64,000 bases of DNA from Gp6-AA40 sp035571515 (GCA_035571515.1 DATNCQ010000145.1:39376-103375), one strand, 5' to 3'; positions 7,513 through 17,142 are shown, counted from the stretch's first letter. The notes: generated by a model not told the origin, from the letters alone. Numbers and translations are program-made.

Positions 7513-10218
7513 TCACGCGCGGTCCGCTGCGGCGCCGTCCAACCCGAGCCGCGCCAGCGTCTTCAACAGCCCCTGGCGCGACAGCCCGAGGCTCCGCGCG
7601 GCCCGCGCGCGGTTGCCGCCCGCTCGTGCCACCGCGACCTCGACGAAGCGCCGCTCGAATTGCTCGCGCGCGTCCGCCAGCCGCCCCGACGATACGCTCG
7701 TCGCGGCGCCGACGACCGACGGCAGCAGCGCCGGCCGCACCCACCCCCGCGGCGGCGCCGCGACCGCGAGCGTCGCGATGACGTTCTGCAGCTCCCGCAC
7801 GTTGCCCGGCCAGTGATAACGCGCTAATTCCGCCAACGTCGCGGGCGAGAGGCGGGCCTTCGAGCCGGTGCGCGCCGTCGCGGCGCTCCAGCACTGCTCC
7901 GCCAGCACCGGGATGTCCGCCGGCCGCTCCCGCAGCGGCGGGATATGGATGCGCACGACGTCGAGGCGATAGAGCAGATCGTGACGAAACCGGCCGGCAG
8001 CGGCTTCCGCGCGCATGTCGCGGTTGGCCGCGGCGACGATACGCACGTCGATCTTGCGGCTGAACGATTCGCCAACCCGCCGGACCTCCTGCTGCTGCAG
8101 GGCGCGAAGCAGCTTGGCCTGGGCGCGTGCCGAAAGGTCCGCCACTTCATCGAGGAGCAATGTGCCGCCGTCGGCCTCTTCGAACAGGCCCGCGCGATCG
8201 ACGACCGCGCCGGAAAACGCCCCGCGCGCGTGGCCAAACAGCTCTGACTCGAGCAGCTCCTCGGGCAGCGCGGCGCAATTGACGTCACAGAACCTCCGCT
8301 CTCGGCGGGGACCGAGTTGATGCACCGCCCGCGCGACGAGCTCCTTGCCGACGCCGCTTTCGCCCTCGACCAGCACCGCGAACGGAGCGGCAGCGGCGCG
8401 AACGACCGCCTGGCGGACGCCGGCCATCGCCTCGCTGACACCGAGCAACTCGGGAACCTCGGCGGCGGCCCTGGACTCCTCGCGGCCGGCCGCAAGCAGC
8501 GCGTCCACGCGTGGCGCGGCGACGACGGCGACGAGATCGAGCAGTTCGACGGCATCGGCTGGCGGCTGGCGATCGATCGGCCAGCGGCACGCGATTGCGC
8601 CGGCGATCCGCGATCCGAACCGGATTGGCACGCCGACCTCCCATCCGCCCGCCTGGCGCTCGGGACCGATGGCGAACGCCGCTTCGAGCACGCGCGCGCC
8701 GAGCCTCGTCGGCAGCCCGTCGCCAACGCTGCAGCGCGGCGTCACCGGGCCCGCAGCGCACGATAGGAGATCGACACGACTGGCGTGGAGCTCGGTCGCC
8801 ACGCGCGCGATCAGCCGTCGAATTGCCTCCCTCTCGTCGTCGTCCTCGTGAGCCGCTCGCAGCAGCGCAACGGCCAGCGACGACGGCCGCTGGTGGGCCG
8901 CGACAGGCATCGGGTCGCCGTGTGGCGTGTTCCCGGCGAGACGGCGGCCGATTTCACGCCGGAGCAGCAGCGGCGCGCACGGAGCGATTCGCTTCAAGCG
9001 GGCAAGGTGTGGCGCGGCGGCGTCCGGCCGGTCGGCCCGGTAGAGCGCGTCGACCCAGTACAGGCGCGCCCACGCGGCGCGGCAGGGCGTTCTCGCGGCC
9101 CGCGCCGCGGCAACCGCCGCGTCGAACGCCTCGGCGCCACGTGTCAGGTCGCCGGCGGCGGTGAGCAGCGCGAGATCAGCGACGTGGGCAATCGCGCGGC
9201 ACGTGTAGTCCTGCGTCTCCGCGGCGTAGCCCTTCAGATCCTCGACGCAGCGGCCCGCGTCGAACATGCGCCCCTGCGCCAGCAGGCACCGCGTCTTGAC
9301 ATCGTACCCGTACGCCGCCACCGCGCGGTCCAGCGCGGCCAGGGCGCGAACGTCGAAGTCGGGCAGCTCGCGCGTGCGTCCCTGCCACCGCAGGGCGTCC
9401 GCGAGAATGGCCTCGGCCCACGCCGTCAGCGCCACCGTCAGCTGCGTTCCTTCGAGCGCCGCGCGACAGAGCGCCTCTGCTTCGACCAACGCGGCATCGG
9501 CGACGCGCAACGTCGCCTCCCACAATCGCCCGGTGACGACCAAATCGTCGGCGCGGGCGCCCTGGGCGAGGCGAATCGCTTCCTCGAAGGCATCGAGTGC
9601 CGTCCTGGAGCGGCCGCGTTCCATGAGCATCCGACCGAGCTGGATGGCGAGGACCGCGCCGTGACGGCCGGCGCCGCGTCGCGCCAGCGCCGCCGTGACG
9701 TCGCGAAGCAGCCGCTCCGCCGCAGCGTGACGGCCCGCGGCGGCAAATCCGGACGCCCGGGCAGCGCGCGCCAGCAAGTCCGCGACGTGAGGCGACGGGC
9801 GTTCGGTGGCAGCTGGCACGTACGCCGCCCTCGCCTCCCGCACGAGCGCGGGCACGTCCGGCGTCGAGCGCAGCGTCAGCAGCAGGTGCGGGCGAGGTGA
9901 TCGAGCCGATGCCTGCAGCAGCGTTGCATGCGCCCGCGCCGGATCGGCGCCCGAGTCCACGAGCAGCAAAGATCGCTCGTCGAGCTCCGCCGCGCCGATG
10001 ATGCACGCGCGGATGTAGGCATCGATGGGCATCGCGACGAACCCGCGGCCGGTGGCGGCGGCCACAATCGCGTCGGTCGCGGCCGCCAGCCGCTGCGGCC
10101 GTGGCACGGCAGCCACGATCCACCGCGGACGACCGTCGCGTCCGTGGTCGAGCGCTTCGAGGAGTGGCGTGAGGTCGGCAGCATCATCAAGTCGCAGCAT
10201 GCCGTGCGCACCATGCAA
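7513..10218 (-). CDS. Sigma-54-dependent transcriptional activator with long sensory N-terminus
   Basis: The protein has 901 residues. The N-terminal 450 residues are helix-rich and repetitive, probably TPR-like, followed by a GAF-like region at about 465-570. The AAA+ domain follows at about 590-820 with Walker A GESGVGKE (619-626), a sigma-54 contact loop GAFSGA (666-671, usually GAFTGA) and Walker B LLLDE (687-691). The protein ends in a Fis-type helix-turn-helix (NRARAARSLGLSRQGLLKTL). It would open sigma-54 promoters in response to an unknown signal. It is divergent from aroC; no sigma-54 target gene is obvious nearby. Confidence 0.93.
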   Translation of the reverse strand: MHGAHGMLRLDDAADLTPLLEALDHGRDGRPRWIVAAVPRPQRLAAATDAIVAAATGRGFVAMPIDAYIRACIIGAAELDERSLLLVDSGADPARAHATLLQASARSPRPHLLLTLRSTPDVPALVREARAAYVPAATERPSPHVADLLARAARASGFAAAGRHAAAERLLRDVTAALARRGAGRHGAVLAIQLGRMLMERGRSRTALDAFEEAIRLAQGARADDLVVTGRLWEATLRVADAALVEAEALCRAALEGTQLTVALTAWAEAILADALRWQGRTRELPDFDVRALAALDRAVAAYGYDVKTRCLLAQGRMFDAGRCVEDLKGYAAETQDYTCRAIAHVADLALLTAAGDLTRGAEAFDAAVAAARAARTPCRAAWARLYWVDALYRADRPDAAAPHLARLKRIAPCAPLLLRREIGRRLAGNTPHGDPMPVAAHQRPSSLAVALLRAAHEDDDEREAIRRLIARVATELHASRVDLLSCAAGPVTPRCSVGDGLPTRLGARVLEAAFAIGPERQAGGWEVGVPIRFGSRIAGAIACRWPIDRQPPADAVELLDLVAVVAAPRVDALLAAGREESRAAAEVPELLGVSEAMAGVRQAVVRAAAAPFAVLVEGESGVGKELVARAVHQLGPRRERRFCDVNCAALPEELLESELFGHARGAFSGAVVDRAGLFEEADGGTLLLDEVADLSARAQAKLLRALQQQEVRRVGESFSRKIDVRIVAAANRDMRAEAAAGRFRHDLLYRLDVVRIHIPPLRERPADIPVLAEQCWSAATARTGSKARLSPATLAELARYHWPGNVRELQNVIATLAVAAPPRGWVRPALLPSVVGAATSVSSGRLADAREQFERRFVEVAVARAGGNRARAARSLGLSRQGLLKTLARLGLDGAAADRA

Positions 10219-10339
10219 CCGGGACGACGATCCAAAAGCTTCGGGAAAATCATCGCGGGCGGCGAGACCGCGCAGAAACTGCCGCGCCGCGGCCGGCCAA
10301 ACAGTGAGGATTTCTCAACGCCGTATACAATCACGTTCG

Positions 10340-11545
10340 ATGTTGCGCTTCCTCAGCGCCGGCGAATCGCATGGCCAGGCACTGGTGATCACGCTTGACG
10401 GCATGCCGGCCGGCCTCGACCTCGACATCGACGCGCTCAACGCGCAGCTGCGGCGCCGGCAGGGCGGCTACGGCCGCGGCCGGCGGATGGCAATCGAAAG
10501 CGACCGCGCCGAGGTGCTCGCCGGCGTTCGTCACGGCCGCACGACCGGCGCACCGATCGCCATGCTGATCCGGAATCGCGACTGGGTGAACTGGCAGCAG
10601 ACGATGTATGTCGAGCGCGAAATGCCGGAGTCGGCGTCGGGCGCGAAGCGCGCCGACGTCACGCGGCCGCGTCCCGGGCATGCGGACCTGGCCGGCGCCA
10701 TCAAGTACGGCCACGAAGACATCAGGGACGTGCTCGAGCGCGCCAGCGCCCGCGAAACGGCGTCGCGCGTGGCGGCCGGTTCGCTCGCGCGCCAGCTCCT
10801 CGGCCGCTTCGGCATCCGCATCGCCAGCCACGTCTCGTCGATTGGCGACGTGGCACTGCCCGACGCGCGCACCGTGTCGTTCGAGGAAGCACGCGCGATC
10901 GACGAGGATGCGCCGCTGCGCTGCGCGGACGCGGAGCTGCAGCAGAAGATGATCGCCTTCATCGATGCCGCAAAAGAGGCGGGTGACACGGTTGGTGGTT
11001 CGTTCGAGGTGATTGCGACCGGCGTGCCTCCAGGTCTCGGTTCCTACGTGCAGTGGGACCGCAAGCTCGATGGCCGGCTGGCGCAGGCCGTGATGTGCAT
11101 CCACGCGATCAAGGCGGTCGGCATCGGCATCGGGCCCGAGGCCGCGTTCCGCCCCGGCTCGCGCGTGCACGACGAAATCCTGCCGCCACGGTCGGAGGCC
11201 GGGTCGCCTGCGCGGCCGACCAACCGCGCGGGGGGCCTCGAGGGCGGCGTCACCAACGGCGAGGACGTGCGCGTCAGCGGCTTCATGAAACCGATCGCGA
11301 CGCTGATGAAGCCGTTGCGCTCCGTCGACCTCAACAGCTTGACCGAAGCGCCGGCGGCGATCGAGCGGAGCGACGTCTGCGCGGTGCCCGCCGCGGCCGT
11401 TGTCGGCGAAGCGATGGTGGCCCTGGTGCTGGCCGACGCGTTCCTCGAGAAGTTCGGCGGCGATTCGATCGACGAAATCGCGCGGCACTACGAGGCGACG
11501 GCGGAGCAAGTCCGCCGCCGGTTCACGTCGCGCACGACTGCCTGA
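10340..11545 (+). CDS. aroC: Chorismate synthase
   Basis: The last shikimate-pathway step: 5-enolpyruvylshikimate-3-phosphate to chorismate, using reduced FMN. The protein has 401 residues. The start LRFLSAGESHGQALVITLDG is the conserved N-terminus, and RPGHADLAGAIKYG and the GRASARETA-like ERASARETASRVAAG are conserved signatures. The open frame runs 105 codons further upstream, but family length and the N-terminal motif place the ATG at 10340. It leads a compact gene string with def and fmt eight bases or fewer apart. Confidence 0.97.
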   Translation: MLRFLSAGESHGQALVITLDGMPAGLDLDIDALNAQLRRRQGGYGRGRRMAIESDRAEVLAGVRHGRTTGAPIAMLIRNRDWVNWQQTMYVEREMPESASGAKRADVTRPRPGHADLAGAIKYGHEDIRDVLERASARETASRVAAGSLARQLLGRFGIRIASHVSSIGDVALPDARTVSFEEARAIDEDAPLRCADAELQQKMIAFIDAAKEAGDTVGGSFEVIATGVPPGLGSYVQWDRKLDGRLAQAVMCIHAIKAVGIGIGPEAAFRPGSRVHDEILPPRSEAGSPARPTNRAGGLEGGVTNGEDVRVSGFMKPIATLMKPLRSVDLNSLTEAPAAIERSDVCAVPAAAVVGEAMVALVLADAFLEKFGGDSIDEIARHYEATAEQVRRRFTSRTTA

Positions 11546-11552
11546 CACATCC

Positions 11553-12062
11553 GTGATCCGTCCGATTCTCCGCTACGGTGCCGACGTGCTGCACCAGCCC
11601 GCGAAGCCCGTCGCCGACATCACGCCGGACATCCTGCAGCTGGTCGACGACATGATCCACACGATGTATGCGGCGCCCGGCATCGGCCTCGCCGCGACGC
11701 AGGTCGGCGTCGCGCTGCGCATCTTCGTCGCCGACGTCTCGGTTGGCCGCAACCCCGCGGACCTCATCACCTTCATCAACCCCGAATTCGTCGAACGTGA
11801 CGGGATGCAGCTCGAAGAGGAAGGGTGCCTGAGCGTCCCCGGCTTCAACGCGACGCTCGCCCGCCCCTCGCGCGTGATCGTCAAGGGTCTCAGTCGAACC
11901 GGCCAGGAGCAGCTGATTGAAGGCACCGGCTTGCTCGCGCGCTGCTTCCAGCACGAGATGGATCACCTCGAGGGAACCGTATTCGTCGATCGCCTCCGCG
12001 GCCTGCAGAAGGATCTGATCGTCAGGAAGATCAAGAAGCTGTCGCGCGCCGGCAAATGGTAA
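11553..12062 (+). CDS. def: Peptide deformylase
   Basis: Removes the N-formyl group from nascent proteins. The protein has 169 residues and all three family motifs: GIGLAATQVG, EGCLSVPG (metal-ligand Cys) and the metal-binding QHEMDHLEG. The start is GTG, directly before IRPILRYGADVL, seven bases after aroC. It is followed ten bases later by fmt, which adds the formyl group that this enzyme removes, a widely conserved pairing. Confidence 0.96.
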   Translation: MIRPILRYGADVLHQPAKPVADITPDILQLVDDMIHTMYAAPGIGLAATQVGVALRIFVADVSVGRNPADLITFINPEFVERDGMQLEEEGCLSVPGFNATLARPSRVIVKGLSRTGQEQLIEGTGLLARCFQHEMDHLEGTVFVDRLRGLQKDLIVRKIKKLSRAGKW

Positions 12063-12072
12063 CCGCCAGGCG

Positions 12073-13017
12073 ATGAACATCGTGTTCTTCGGGACGCCGC
12101 GCTTTGCGGTGCCCACGCTGAAGCTCCTGCTCGACTCCCCTCACACCGTCGCGGGCGTCGTCACGCAGCCGGATCGGCCGCGCGGCCGGGGCCAGAAAGT
12201 GACCTACGCTCCGGTGAAGGAGCTCGCGCTCGAACACAGCCTCCCCGTGTTCCAGCCGGATCGCCTGAAGCCGCCCGAGGTCGCCGAGACGCTGCGCGGC
12301 TGGAGCGCCGACGTCGCGGTCGTCGCCGCCTACGGGCGCATCATTCCCGAGCACCTGCTGACGATTCCACGCCTCGGCACGATCAACGTCCACGCGTCGC
12401 TGCTGCCGAAATACCGGGGCGCGGCGCCCGTGCATCGCGCCGTGATGAACGGCGACCACGAGACCGGTGTCACCATCATGCGCGTGGTCAAGGAGCTGGA
12501 CGCAGGCCCGATGTTCGCGAAGGTGACGCGCCCGATTGCGCTCGACGAGACGAGCGATGTCGTCGAGGACGCGCTCGCCGCGCGTGGCGCGGAGCTGCTC
12601 CTCGCCGTCCTGGAGCAGATGGCTGCCGGAACCGCGCGGGAGGATCCGCAGGACGACACGCAGGCCACCTACGCGCATCGGCTGACGAAAGAAGAGGGGT
12701 TGATCGACTGGTCGCAGCCGGCGCGGTCCATTCACAATCGCGTGCGCGGCCTGTATCCGTGGCCGCATGCGTATACCTATCTCGCGGGCAAGCGGCTGAT
12801 CGTCCGTCGAACACGCGTCATCGCGGACCAGGAAGGAGTGCGCGGGGGCTCGGCGGGAACGATTGTCGAGGTCGCCCCCGAGGCGATCACGGTGGCCGCG
12901 GGTACCGGCGCGCTCGCCATCGTCGAAGTGCAACCCGAGGGACGGCGCGCGATGAGCGCCCACGATTTCGTCCAGGGGCACCGCATCGCGGCCGGTGAGA
13001 TGTTCACGGCGTCATGA
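12073..13017 (+). CDS. fmt: Methionyl-tRNA formyltransferase
   Basis: Transfers a formyl group from 10-formyltetrahydrofolate to initiator Met-tRNA. At 314 residues the length is standard. The N-terminal hydrolase fold starts IVFFGTPRFAVPTL; the catalytic loop is visible as NVHASLLPKYRGAAP; the C-terminal tRNA-binding OB domain covers about 205-314. The stop overlaps the rsmB ATG by four bases (ATGA). Confidence 0.97.
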   Translation: MNIVFFGTPRFAVPTLKLLLDSPHTVAGVVTQPDRPRGRGQKVTYAPVKELALEHSLPVFQPDRLKPPEVAETLRGWSADVAVVAAYGRIIPEHLLTIPRLGTINVHASLLPKYRGAAPVHRAVMNGDHETGVTIMRVVKELDAGPMFAKVTRPIALDETSDVVEDALAARGAELLLAVLEQMAAGTAREDPQDDTQATYAHRLTKEEGLIDWSQPARSIHNRVRGLYPWPHAYTYLAGKRLIVRRTRVIADQEGVRGGSAGTIVEVAPEAITVAAGTGALAIVEVQPEGRRAMSAHDFVQGHRIAAGEMFTAS

Positions 13018-14363
13018 CCGCGCCCGCTCGAACCGCGGCCTATCACGCGGTTCGGGCCATCACCGCTGCCCGGTCGGACCTGCCGACCGCGCTCCACGCC
13101 AGCCGCGAGCATCTCGGCGACGAACGTGACCGATCGCTGGCCGCGGAAATCGTCACCGGAACGCTGCGGTGGCAGCGCAGCCTCGACCATCTCATCGAGC
13201 ACTACTCGAAACGCCGCATCGGCAAGCTCGATCCCGAAGTCGTGGTCATCCTGCGTCTCAGCCTGTATCAACTGCTCCACCTCGATCGCGTCCCCGCTTC
13301 CGCGGTCGTGGACGACGCGGTGGATTTGACCCGGGCGGCGCGAAAGCCGAGCGCGACCGGGTTCGTCAACGCCGTGCTCCGGGCGACGCTCCGCCAGAAG
13401 CACAAGCTGCCGCTGCCGGGGCGACCGGAGAACCCCGCCGACCGCGAGGCGGCGCTCGCCTATCTCGGCGTGACGCATTCGCATCCCGGCTGGCTGGTCG
13501 CGCGCTGGCTCGATCGATACGGCTTCGAGGCGACGGAACGCTGGGTGCGGTTCGACAACGAGACGCCGTCCTTGACCGTGCGCGTGAACACCCTGCGCAC
13601 CACGCGCGAGCAGGCCGCGGCCACGCTCGCTGCCGACGAAGTCGACACGCAACCTACGCGCTTCGCGCCCGACGGCCTGGTGGTGACGAGCGGCAACCCG
13701 TTGCGCCGGCCATCCGATGGCCTGGTATTCGTCCAGGACGAGGCGTCGCAACTGGTGCCACTGGTGGCGGCCGCATTGCCGAACGAACGTGTGCTCGATC
13801 TCTGCGCGTCGCCGGGCGGCAAGACGATCGCGATGGCGGCGGACATGGAGGACAGCGGCACGCTCGTCGCCAGCGACGTGCGGCCGCGCAGGCTGGCGTT
13901 GCTGCGCGATACGGTGCGCCTGTCCGGCGCGCGGAGCGTCAGCGTGGTGCGCGTGCCCACGGATGGCCCGTTGCCATTCGGCGCGCGGTTCGATGCCGTG
14001 CTCGTCGATGCGCCCTGCTCCGGTCTCGGCACGATCCGGCGCGACCCCGACATCCGGTGGAGACGTCGCGAGGACGACCTGCCGTCGCTCGCCCGCGACC
14101 AGGTGGCGCTGCTGATGCGCGCCGCCGATGTCGTCCGCCCGGGCGGTCGCCTCGTCTACGCGACCTGCTCCAGCGAACCCGAAGAGAATGACGGCGTCAT
14201 TGCCGCGTTCGTCGCCGCGCGCGCCGATTTCCGCCTGGAGAATCCCGCCGCGACGGCACGCCCGGTCGTCGCGAGCTTCATCGATGGGCACGGCTTCTTC
14301 CGGACGACGCCGCCCGCGCACGGCCTCGAGGCGTTCTTTGCCGCGCTCCTGATCAGGGCCTGA
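13014..14363 (+). CDS. rsmB: 16S rRNA (cytosine-967-C5)-methyltransferase, RsmB/Sun family
   Basis: The 449-residue protein has an N-terminal NusB-like RNA-binding domain (about 1-140) and a C-terminal SAM-dependent methyltransferase. SAM-binding LDLCASPGGKT, the first catalytic-cysteine loop VDAPCSGLGTIRRDPDIRW and the nucleophile loop ATCSSEPEEN are present, with both cysteines intact. fmt-rsmB is a common bacterial gene pair and the coupling here is by ATGA overlap. Confidence 0.95.
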   Translation: MTAPARTAAYHAVRAITAARSDLPTALHASREHLGDERDRSLAAEIVTGTLRWQRSLDHLIEHYSKRRIGKLDPEVVVILRLSLYQLLHLDRVPASAVVDDAVDLTRAARKPSATGFVNAVLRATLRQKHKLPLPGRPENPADREAALAYLGVTHSHPGWLVARWLDRYGFEATERWVRFDNETPSLTVRVNTLRTTREQAAATLAADEVDTQPTRFAPDGLVVTSGNPLRRPSDGLVFVQDEASQLVPLVAAALPNERVLDLCASPGGKTIAMAADMEDSGTLVASDVRPRRLALLRDTVRLSGARSVSVVRVPTDGPLPFGARFDAVLVDAPCSGLGTIRRDPDIRWRRREDDLPSLARDQVALLMRAADVVRPGGRLVYATCSSEPEENDGVIAAFVAARADFRLENPAATARPVVASFIDGHGFFRTTPPAHGLEAFFAALLIRA

Positions 14364-14391
14364 GGGGCGTCATGGTACGATTGACTGCTCA

Positions 14392-15114
14392 ATGCCCTCC
14401 CGCTTCCGCGTGTGGAGCGTCGGCCGGCTGCTTCTGCTCGCCGCGGCGCTTGGCGGCACGTTCCTCCTGTTTTTCGGCGTCGCCCTGCGCGTGGCGCTCC
14501 GCGCGCGCGAGGTGCAGGTGCCGCAACTGGTCGGCAAGACGGCGACCGATGCGTCGCAGTCGCTCGGCGCGCTGGGCCTGACGCTCAAGATCGATCCGAC
14601 GCGGCGCACCGATGCGAACATCGCGCCCAATCGCATCATGCAGCAGGATCCGCCGGCGGGCGCGGCCGCGCGGTCGCAGCGTTCCATCCGCGTCTGGCTC
14701 AGCGCCGGCCCGCGCACGACGACCGTGCCCGAGCTCGTCGGCCAGACGGAGCGGACGGCGCGCATCCGCCTGCAGCAGGATGGCGTGACGATTGGCTCGG
14801 TGTCGGAATTCCGTTCGGCCGACTACCCCGCCGATGCGGTCATCTCCCAGGATCCGCCGCCCGAGGCCAAGGCGCCGACGGTATCGCTGCTGTTGAACCG
14901 CGGCGAGGAATCGACCACCTATGTGATGCCGGACGTCATCGGCATGGACGGCGCCCGCGTTGCCGACGCGCTGCGCGCACGCGGCTTCCGCGCCACCATT
15001 ACCGGCTCGCAGCCGTATCCCGGCGTACCGGCGGGGACCGTCGTGCGGCAGCAGCCGCAGGGCGGCTTTCGCGTCTCTCAGTCCGATCCGATCTCACTCG
15101 AGGTGAGCCGGTGA
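14392..15114 (+). CDS. Membrane-anchored protein with three PASTA domains and no kinase
   Basis: The 240-residue protein has one transmembrane segment (about residues 12-33) followed by three PASTA-type repeats of about 65 residues (VQVPQLVGKTATDASQSL, TVPELVGQTERTARIRL, VMPDVIGMDGARVADAL). PASTA domains bind peptidoglycan-like ligands, usually on Ser/Thr kinases or penicillin-binding proteins; here they stand alone. The gene lies between rsmB and rpe and overlaps rpe by GTGA. It is probably an envelope protein, of unknown role. Confidence 0.88.
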   Translation: MPSRFRVWSVGRLLLLAAALGGTFLLFFGVALRVALRAREVQVPQLVGKTATDASQSLGALGLTLKIDPTRRTDANIAPNRIMQQDPPAGAAARSQRSIRVWLSAGPRTTTVPELVGQTERTARIRLQQDGVTIGSVSEFRSADYPADAVISQDPPPEAKAPTVSLLLNRGEESTTYVMPDVIGMDGARVADALRARGFRATITGSQPYPGVPAGTVVRQQPQGGFRVSQSDPISLEVSR

Positions 15115-15788
15115 CCGTTCAGATCGCGCCCTCGATTCTTTCCGCCAACTTCGCGGAGCTGGGGCGCGACATCGCCGCGGTGGAACGCGGCGGCGCCGAC
15201 CTCATTCACGTAGACGTGATGGACGGCCACTTCGTCCCGAACATCACCATCGGGCCGCCTGTCGTGCGCGCGATCAAGAGGGTCGCGACGCGGCCGCTCG
15301 ACGTCCACCTGATGATCGAGGAGCCCGACCGCTACATCGAGGCATTCGTCGAAGCGGGCGCGAGCATGGTGTCGGTCCACGTCGAAGCGGTGCCGCACCT
15401 CCATCGCACGATCGGCTTCATCAAGAAACTGGGGGCGCGGGCGGGAGCGGTGCTCAACCCGTCCACCCCCGCCGTCGCGCTCGAGGACATCGCCGGGGAT
15501 CTCGATTACGTGCTCGTGATGTCCGTCAACCCGGGGTTCGGCGGCCAGGCCTTCATTCCTCACAGCGTGGAGAAGGTCCGCCACGTCAGGGCCGTGCTGA
15601 ACGCCGCGGGCTCGTCCGTCCCGATCGAGATCGACGGCGGCATCGACGAAGTGACGGCGGCTCGAGTCGTTGCCGCGGGCGCCAGCATCCTCGTCGCCGG
15701 GCAGGCCATCTTCGGCGGCAGCGACCCCGAGCGCGCGACGCGCGCGCTGCGCGCCGCCGCGACCGGCGCCCCCACCGCTCACGCATGA
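15111..15788 (+). CDS. rpe: Ribulose-phosphate 3-epimerase
   Basis: Interconverts ribulose-5-phosphate and xylulose-5-phosphate in the pentose phosphate pathway. It is a 225-residue TIM barrel with APSILSANFAELG, IHVDVMDGHFVPNITIGP (metal and catalytic residues), MSVNPGFGGQAF and the terminal IEIDGGI loop. The start is GTG, overlapping the PASTA stop (GTGA); its stop overlaps the next gene by ATGA. Confidence 0.96.
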   Translation: MTVQIAPSILSANFAELGRDIAAVERGGADLIHVDVMDGHFVPNITIGPPVVRAIKRVATRPLDVHLMIEEPDRYIEAFVEAGASMVSVHVEAVPHLHRTIGFIKKLGARAGAVLNPSTPAVALEDIAGDLDYVLVMSVNPGFGGQAFIPHSVEKVRHVRAVLNAAGSSVPIEIDGGIDEVTAARVVAAGASILVAGQAIFGGSDPERATRALRAAATGAPTAHA

Positions 15789-16195
15789 CCAACGCCCCGG
15801 CCGTGCCGCTGCTCCGCCGCACGCGCGTCCGCGTACGCTATGCCGAAACCGACCGCATGGGCGTCGTCTACTATGCGAACTACTTCGTCTGGTTCGAGAT
15901 CGGACGCACCGACTGGCTTCGCGACACTGGCCACAGCTACCGGGCAATGGAGGAGGCCGGCATTCAGCTGCCCGTCATCGAGGCGCACTGCGCGTATCGG
16001 CGGCCAGCCAAGTACGACGACGACCTCGAAGTCCGCACGCGCGCGACGCTGCTGACGCCGGTGCGCATCCGCTTCGACTACGAGATCGCGCGCGGCGACG
16101 AGACCCTTGTCGTCGGACACACGGTCCACGCGGCGCTCGACAGCCGCGGCCGGCCCTGCCGCCTCCCCTCCCGCATCCGGGAGATGCTCGCGTGA
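15785..16195 (+). CDS. Acyl-CoA thioesterase, YbgC-type hotdog fold
   Basis: A 136-residue single-domain protein with the 4-hydroxybenzoyl-CoA thioesterase/YbgC signature near the N-terminus (VRYAETDRMGVVYYANYFVW), including the catalytic Asp of ETDRMG. It probably hydrolyses short or medium acyl-CoA thioesters; in Proteobacteria ybgC belongs to the Tol-Pal operon, but no tol genes are seen here. It overlaps rpe (ATGA) and the downstream epimerase gene (GTGA). Confidence 0.9.
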   Translation: MTNAPAVPLLRRTRVRVRYAETDRMGVVYYANYFVWFEIGRTDWLRDTGHSYRAMEEAGIQLPVIEAHCAYRRPAKYDDDLEVRTRATLLTPVRIRFDYEIARGDETLVVGHTVHAALDSRGRPCRLPSRIREMLA

Positions 16196-17142
16196 AGGCC
16201 GTCGTGACCGGCGCCGCCGGCTTCATCGGGTCGCACCTGAGCGAGCATCTCGTCGACGCCGGCCACACGGTGGCCGGGATCGACGTGTTCACCGACTACT
16301 ATCCTCGGCAGCGGAAAGAGCACAACCTCGCCAGGCTTCGCGGCAGCAGTCGATTCACGCTCGTCGAAACGGCCCTGGCCGACGCCGACTGGGCGCGCCT
16401 GCTCGATGACGCGACGTGGGTATTTCACCTCGCCGCCCAGGCAGGTGTGCGGAAAAGCTGGGGACGCGACTTTCACGTCTATACAGTCAACAATGTCGAA
16501 GGCACCCAGATACTGCTCGAAGCCTGCAAGGGACGGCCGATCGAGCGGCTGGTCTATGCGTCGAGCTCCTCGGTCTACGGCGACGACGTGCCGCTGCCGA
16601 TGGTCGAGGACGCCAGGCCGCAGCCCGTCTCCCCCTACGGCGTGACCAAGCTGTCGGCGGAGCAGCTGTGCAACCTTTACTACGTGAACTACCGGGTGCC
16701 GGCGGTTTCGATGCGGTATTTCACCGTCTACGGCCCGCGGCAGCGCCCCGACATGGGTTTTCACCGGTTCTTTCTCGCCGCCATGCGGAACGAGCCGATC
16801 ACGGTATTTGGGGACGGGCGGCAGACGCGCGACTTCACGTTCGTGAGCGACGCCGTCGCCGCCACGGTGGCGGGAAGCCGCCGCGGGACGCCCGGGGCTG
16901 TTTACAATATTGGGGGCGGCTCGCGGGTCGAGCTGCTGGACGTCTTCGAGCTCATCGGCCGGATTACCGGCCGTCCACTGCGGCTGAACATGATCGAGCC
17001 GCAGGCCGGCGACATGCGCGATACCTACGCCGACACCGCCCGCGCGCGCACCGATCTTGCGTTCGCCCCGGCGGTCACGCTCGAGCAGGGGCTGCGCGCG
17101 CAGTTTCAGTGGATGACCGAGGCAGGCCTCTTCAACGCATGA
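16192..17142 (+). CDS. NAD-dependent nucleotide-sugar epimerase/dehydratase (extended SDR)
   Basis: The 316-residue extended short-chain dehydrogenase has the Rossmann motif GAAGFIGS at the start, the catalytic triad region ASSSSVYG and SPYGVTK (Tyr and Lys intact), and YTVYGPRQRPDMGFHRFF, which resembles UDP-glucuronate 4-epimerases. It probably makes a sugar nucleotide for surface polysaccharide. The start is GTG from the GTGA overlap. Exact substrate is uncertain. Confidence 0.9.
   Translation: MKAVVTGAAGFIGSHLSEHLVDAGHTVAGIDVFTDYYPRQRKEHNLARLRGSSRFTLVETALADADWARLLDDATWVFHLAAQAGVRKSWGRDFHVYTVNNVEGTQILLEACKGRPIERLVYASSSSVYGDDVPLPMVEDARPQPVSPYGVTKLSAEQLCNLYYVNYRVPAVSMRYFTVYGPRQRPDMGFHRFFLAAMRNEPITVFGDGRQTRDFTFVSDAVAATVAGSRRGTPGAVYNIGGGSRVELLDVFELIGRITGRPLRLNMIEPQAGDMRDTYADTARARTDLAFAPAVTLEQGLRAQFQWMTEAGLFNA

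Noticed and set aside
10025..10339. 105-residue upstream extension of chorismate synthase
   Set aside because: The family starts at MLRFLSAGESHG; the upstream part is shadow of the opposite activator gene.
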